Shown: piece after piece, positions 13,629-14,012 of the stretch
How positions within the stretch are numbered: the first letter of the stretch is position 1
Layout: each line of letters starts with the position of its first letter
Assembly (NCBI GenBank): GCA_021826605.1
Contig: JAKAZF010000018.1
Coordinates: 1-14,012 of the forward strand
Reading direction: 5' to 3'
From: Planctomycetota bacterium
GTDB lineage: Bacteria; Planctomycetota; Phycisphaerae; WQYP01
DNA length: 14,012 bases
Notes under the pieces: generated by a model
Database searches by the model: none
What the model was told of the DNA's origin: nothing
The model's input: only the letters and a program-made list of their open reading frames with translations
Made by a program: the position numbers and the translations under genes

Positions 13629-14012
13629 TTAAGCGGGCTTTATCTGGACCAGTAATTCTACTTCCACTACCGCGTTTAAGGGTAAGGCCGCGGCTCCGAC
13701 GGCGGCCCGTGCATGACGGCCGGCTTCGCCAAAAATGGAAAGCAGCAGATCGCTGGCACCATTGGCGACCTGCGGTTGCTGATCAAATCCCGGATCGCTT
13801 TGCACAAATACGCCCAGCCGAACAATCCGGATGATACGACTCCAGTCGGCGTTGACCGCGTCGCGCACCACGGCCAGAGCATTAAGTGTGGCCAGCCGCG
13901 CAGCTTCTCTGGCGGTTGAAATATCCATGGCCGCAGGCACAGAACCGCAATACACCACCTTGCCGTCGCGGCTGGGCAATTGCCCGCTGACATATACCAA
14001 TCCCCCGGCCTC
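13629..14012 (-). CDS. RidA/YjgF-family protein, N-terminus cut by the window edge
   Basis: RidA-type proteins hydrolyse reactive enamine/imine intermediates released by PLP enzymes; other family members have other small-molecule roles. The frame is open to the right edge, so the start is outside; about 127 residues are seen, probably all but the first 10-25. Near the visible N-terminus is LVYVSGQLP, then AREAARLATLNALAVV, a beta-strand region RIIRIVRLGVFV, and the C-terminal signature RAAVGAAALPLNAVVEVELL, where the Arg and the acidic residues are the substrate-binding positions of the family. The TTG at 14000 falls inside the conserved sequence and is not taken as the start. It belongs to the longer RidA subgroup (GSVPA between the first strands) rather than the shortest E. 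coli-like form. Thioredoxin follows after 101 bases with its own promoter. Confidence 0.9.
   Translation of the reverse strand, partial: EAGGLVYVSGQLPSRDGKVVYCGSVPAAMDISTAREAARLATLNALAVVRDAVNADWSRIIRIVRLGVFVQSDPGFDQQPQVANGASDLLLSIFGEAGRHARAAVGAAALPLNAVVEVELLVQIKPA

Noticed and set aside
1..13629. A multi-gene defence island around the restriction enzyme
   Set aside because: The flanking genes are housekeeping (tag, holB, aminotransferase, sucCD) and no other defence, integrase or transposase gene is present.

Overview
The window looks like ordinary chromosome of a moderately GC-rich, Gram-negative-type bacterium. The futalosine-pathway menaquinone gene, a succinyl-CoA ligase pair and short GC-rich palindromic units between genes would fit a planctomycete or relative. 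That placement is only an inference; no rRNA or other marker is present to confirm it. I see no tRNA, rRNA, CRISPR array, insertion sequence or phage gene.

Layout. At the left edge the C-terminal end of an unrecognised protein is translationally coupled (ATGA overlap) to tag, a 3-methyladenine DNA glycosylase. A convergent gene for a single-polypeptide Type IIG restriction-methylation enzyme follows; its 3' end runs 50 bp into tag on the opposite strand, and a 24-bp dyad lies upstream of its start. Next on the minus strand are a clamp-loader delta' subunit (holB) and a PLP aminotransferase, 40 bp apart and probably co-transcribed. A 287-bp divergent intergenic region with two dyads separates the aminotransferase from a plus-strand operon: sucC, sucD, an Fpg/Nei-family glycosylase with an altered N-terminal active site, and a multi-pass membrane protein overlapping it by four bases.

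A 317-bp gene-free stretch follows, holding a diverged direct repeat and REP-like palindromes. Then, all on the minus strand: mqnA (chorismate dehydratase), with five CAGTAT units at 10-11 bp spacing just upstream of its probable -10; a fluoride-response operon (promoter, fluoride riboswitch, intrinsic terminator, crcB channel, and a protein of two tandem DUF190 domains); thioredoxin with its own promoter; and a RidA-family protein cut by the right edge.

Working together. sucCD perform the substrate-level phosphorylation step of the TCA cycle and mqnA feeds respiratory quinone synthesis. tag and the Nei-like enzyme serve base-excision repair. The most complete regulatory story is the fluoride unit: the aptamer, with P1, P3 and pseudoknot all readable, precedes a T7-tailed terminator and the channel gene, and an alternative hairpin that would consume the pseudoknot strand is also visible. 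The less conventional points are the Nei-like protein without the catalytic Pro2, the doubled DUF190 protein, the helically phased CAGTAT array, the dyad in front of the restriction gene and that gene's antisense tail over tag. No wholly new multi-gene system is evident.
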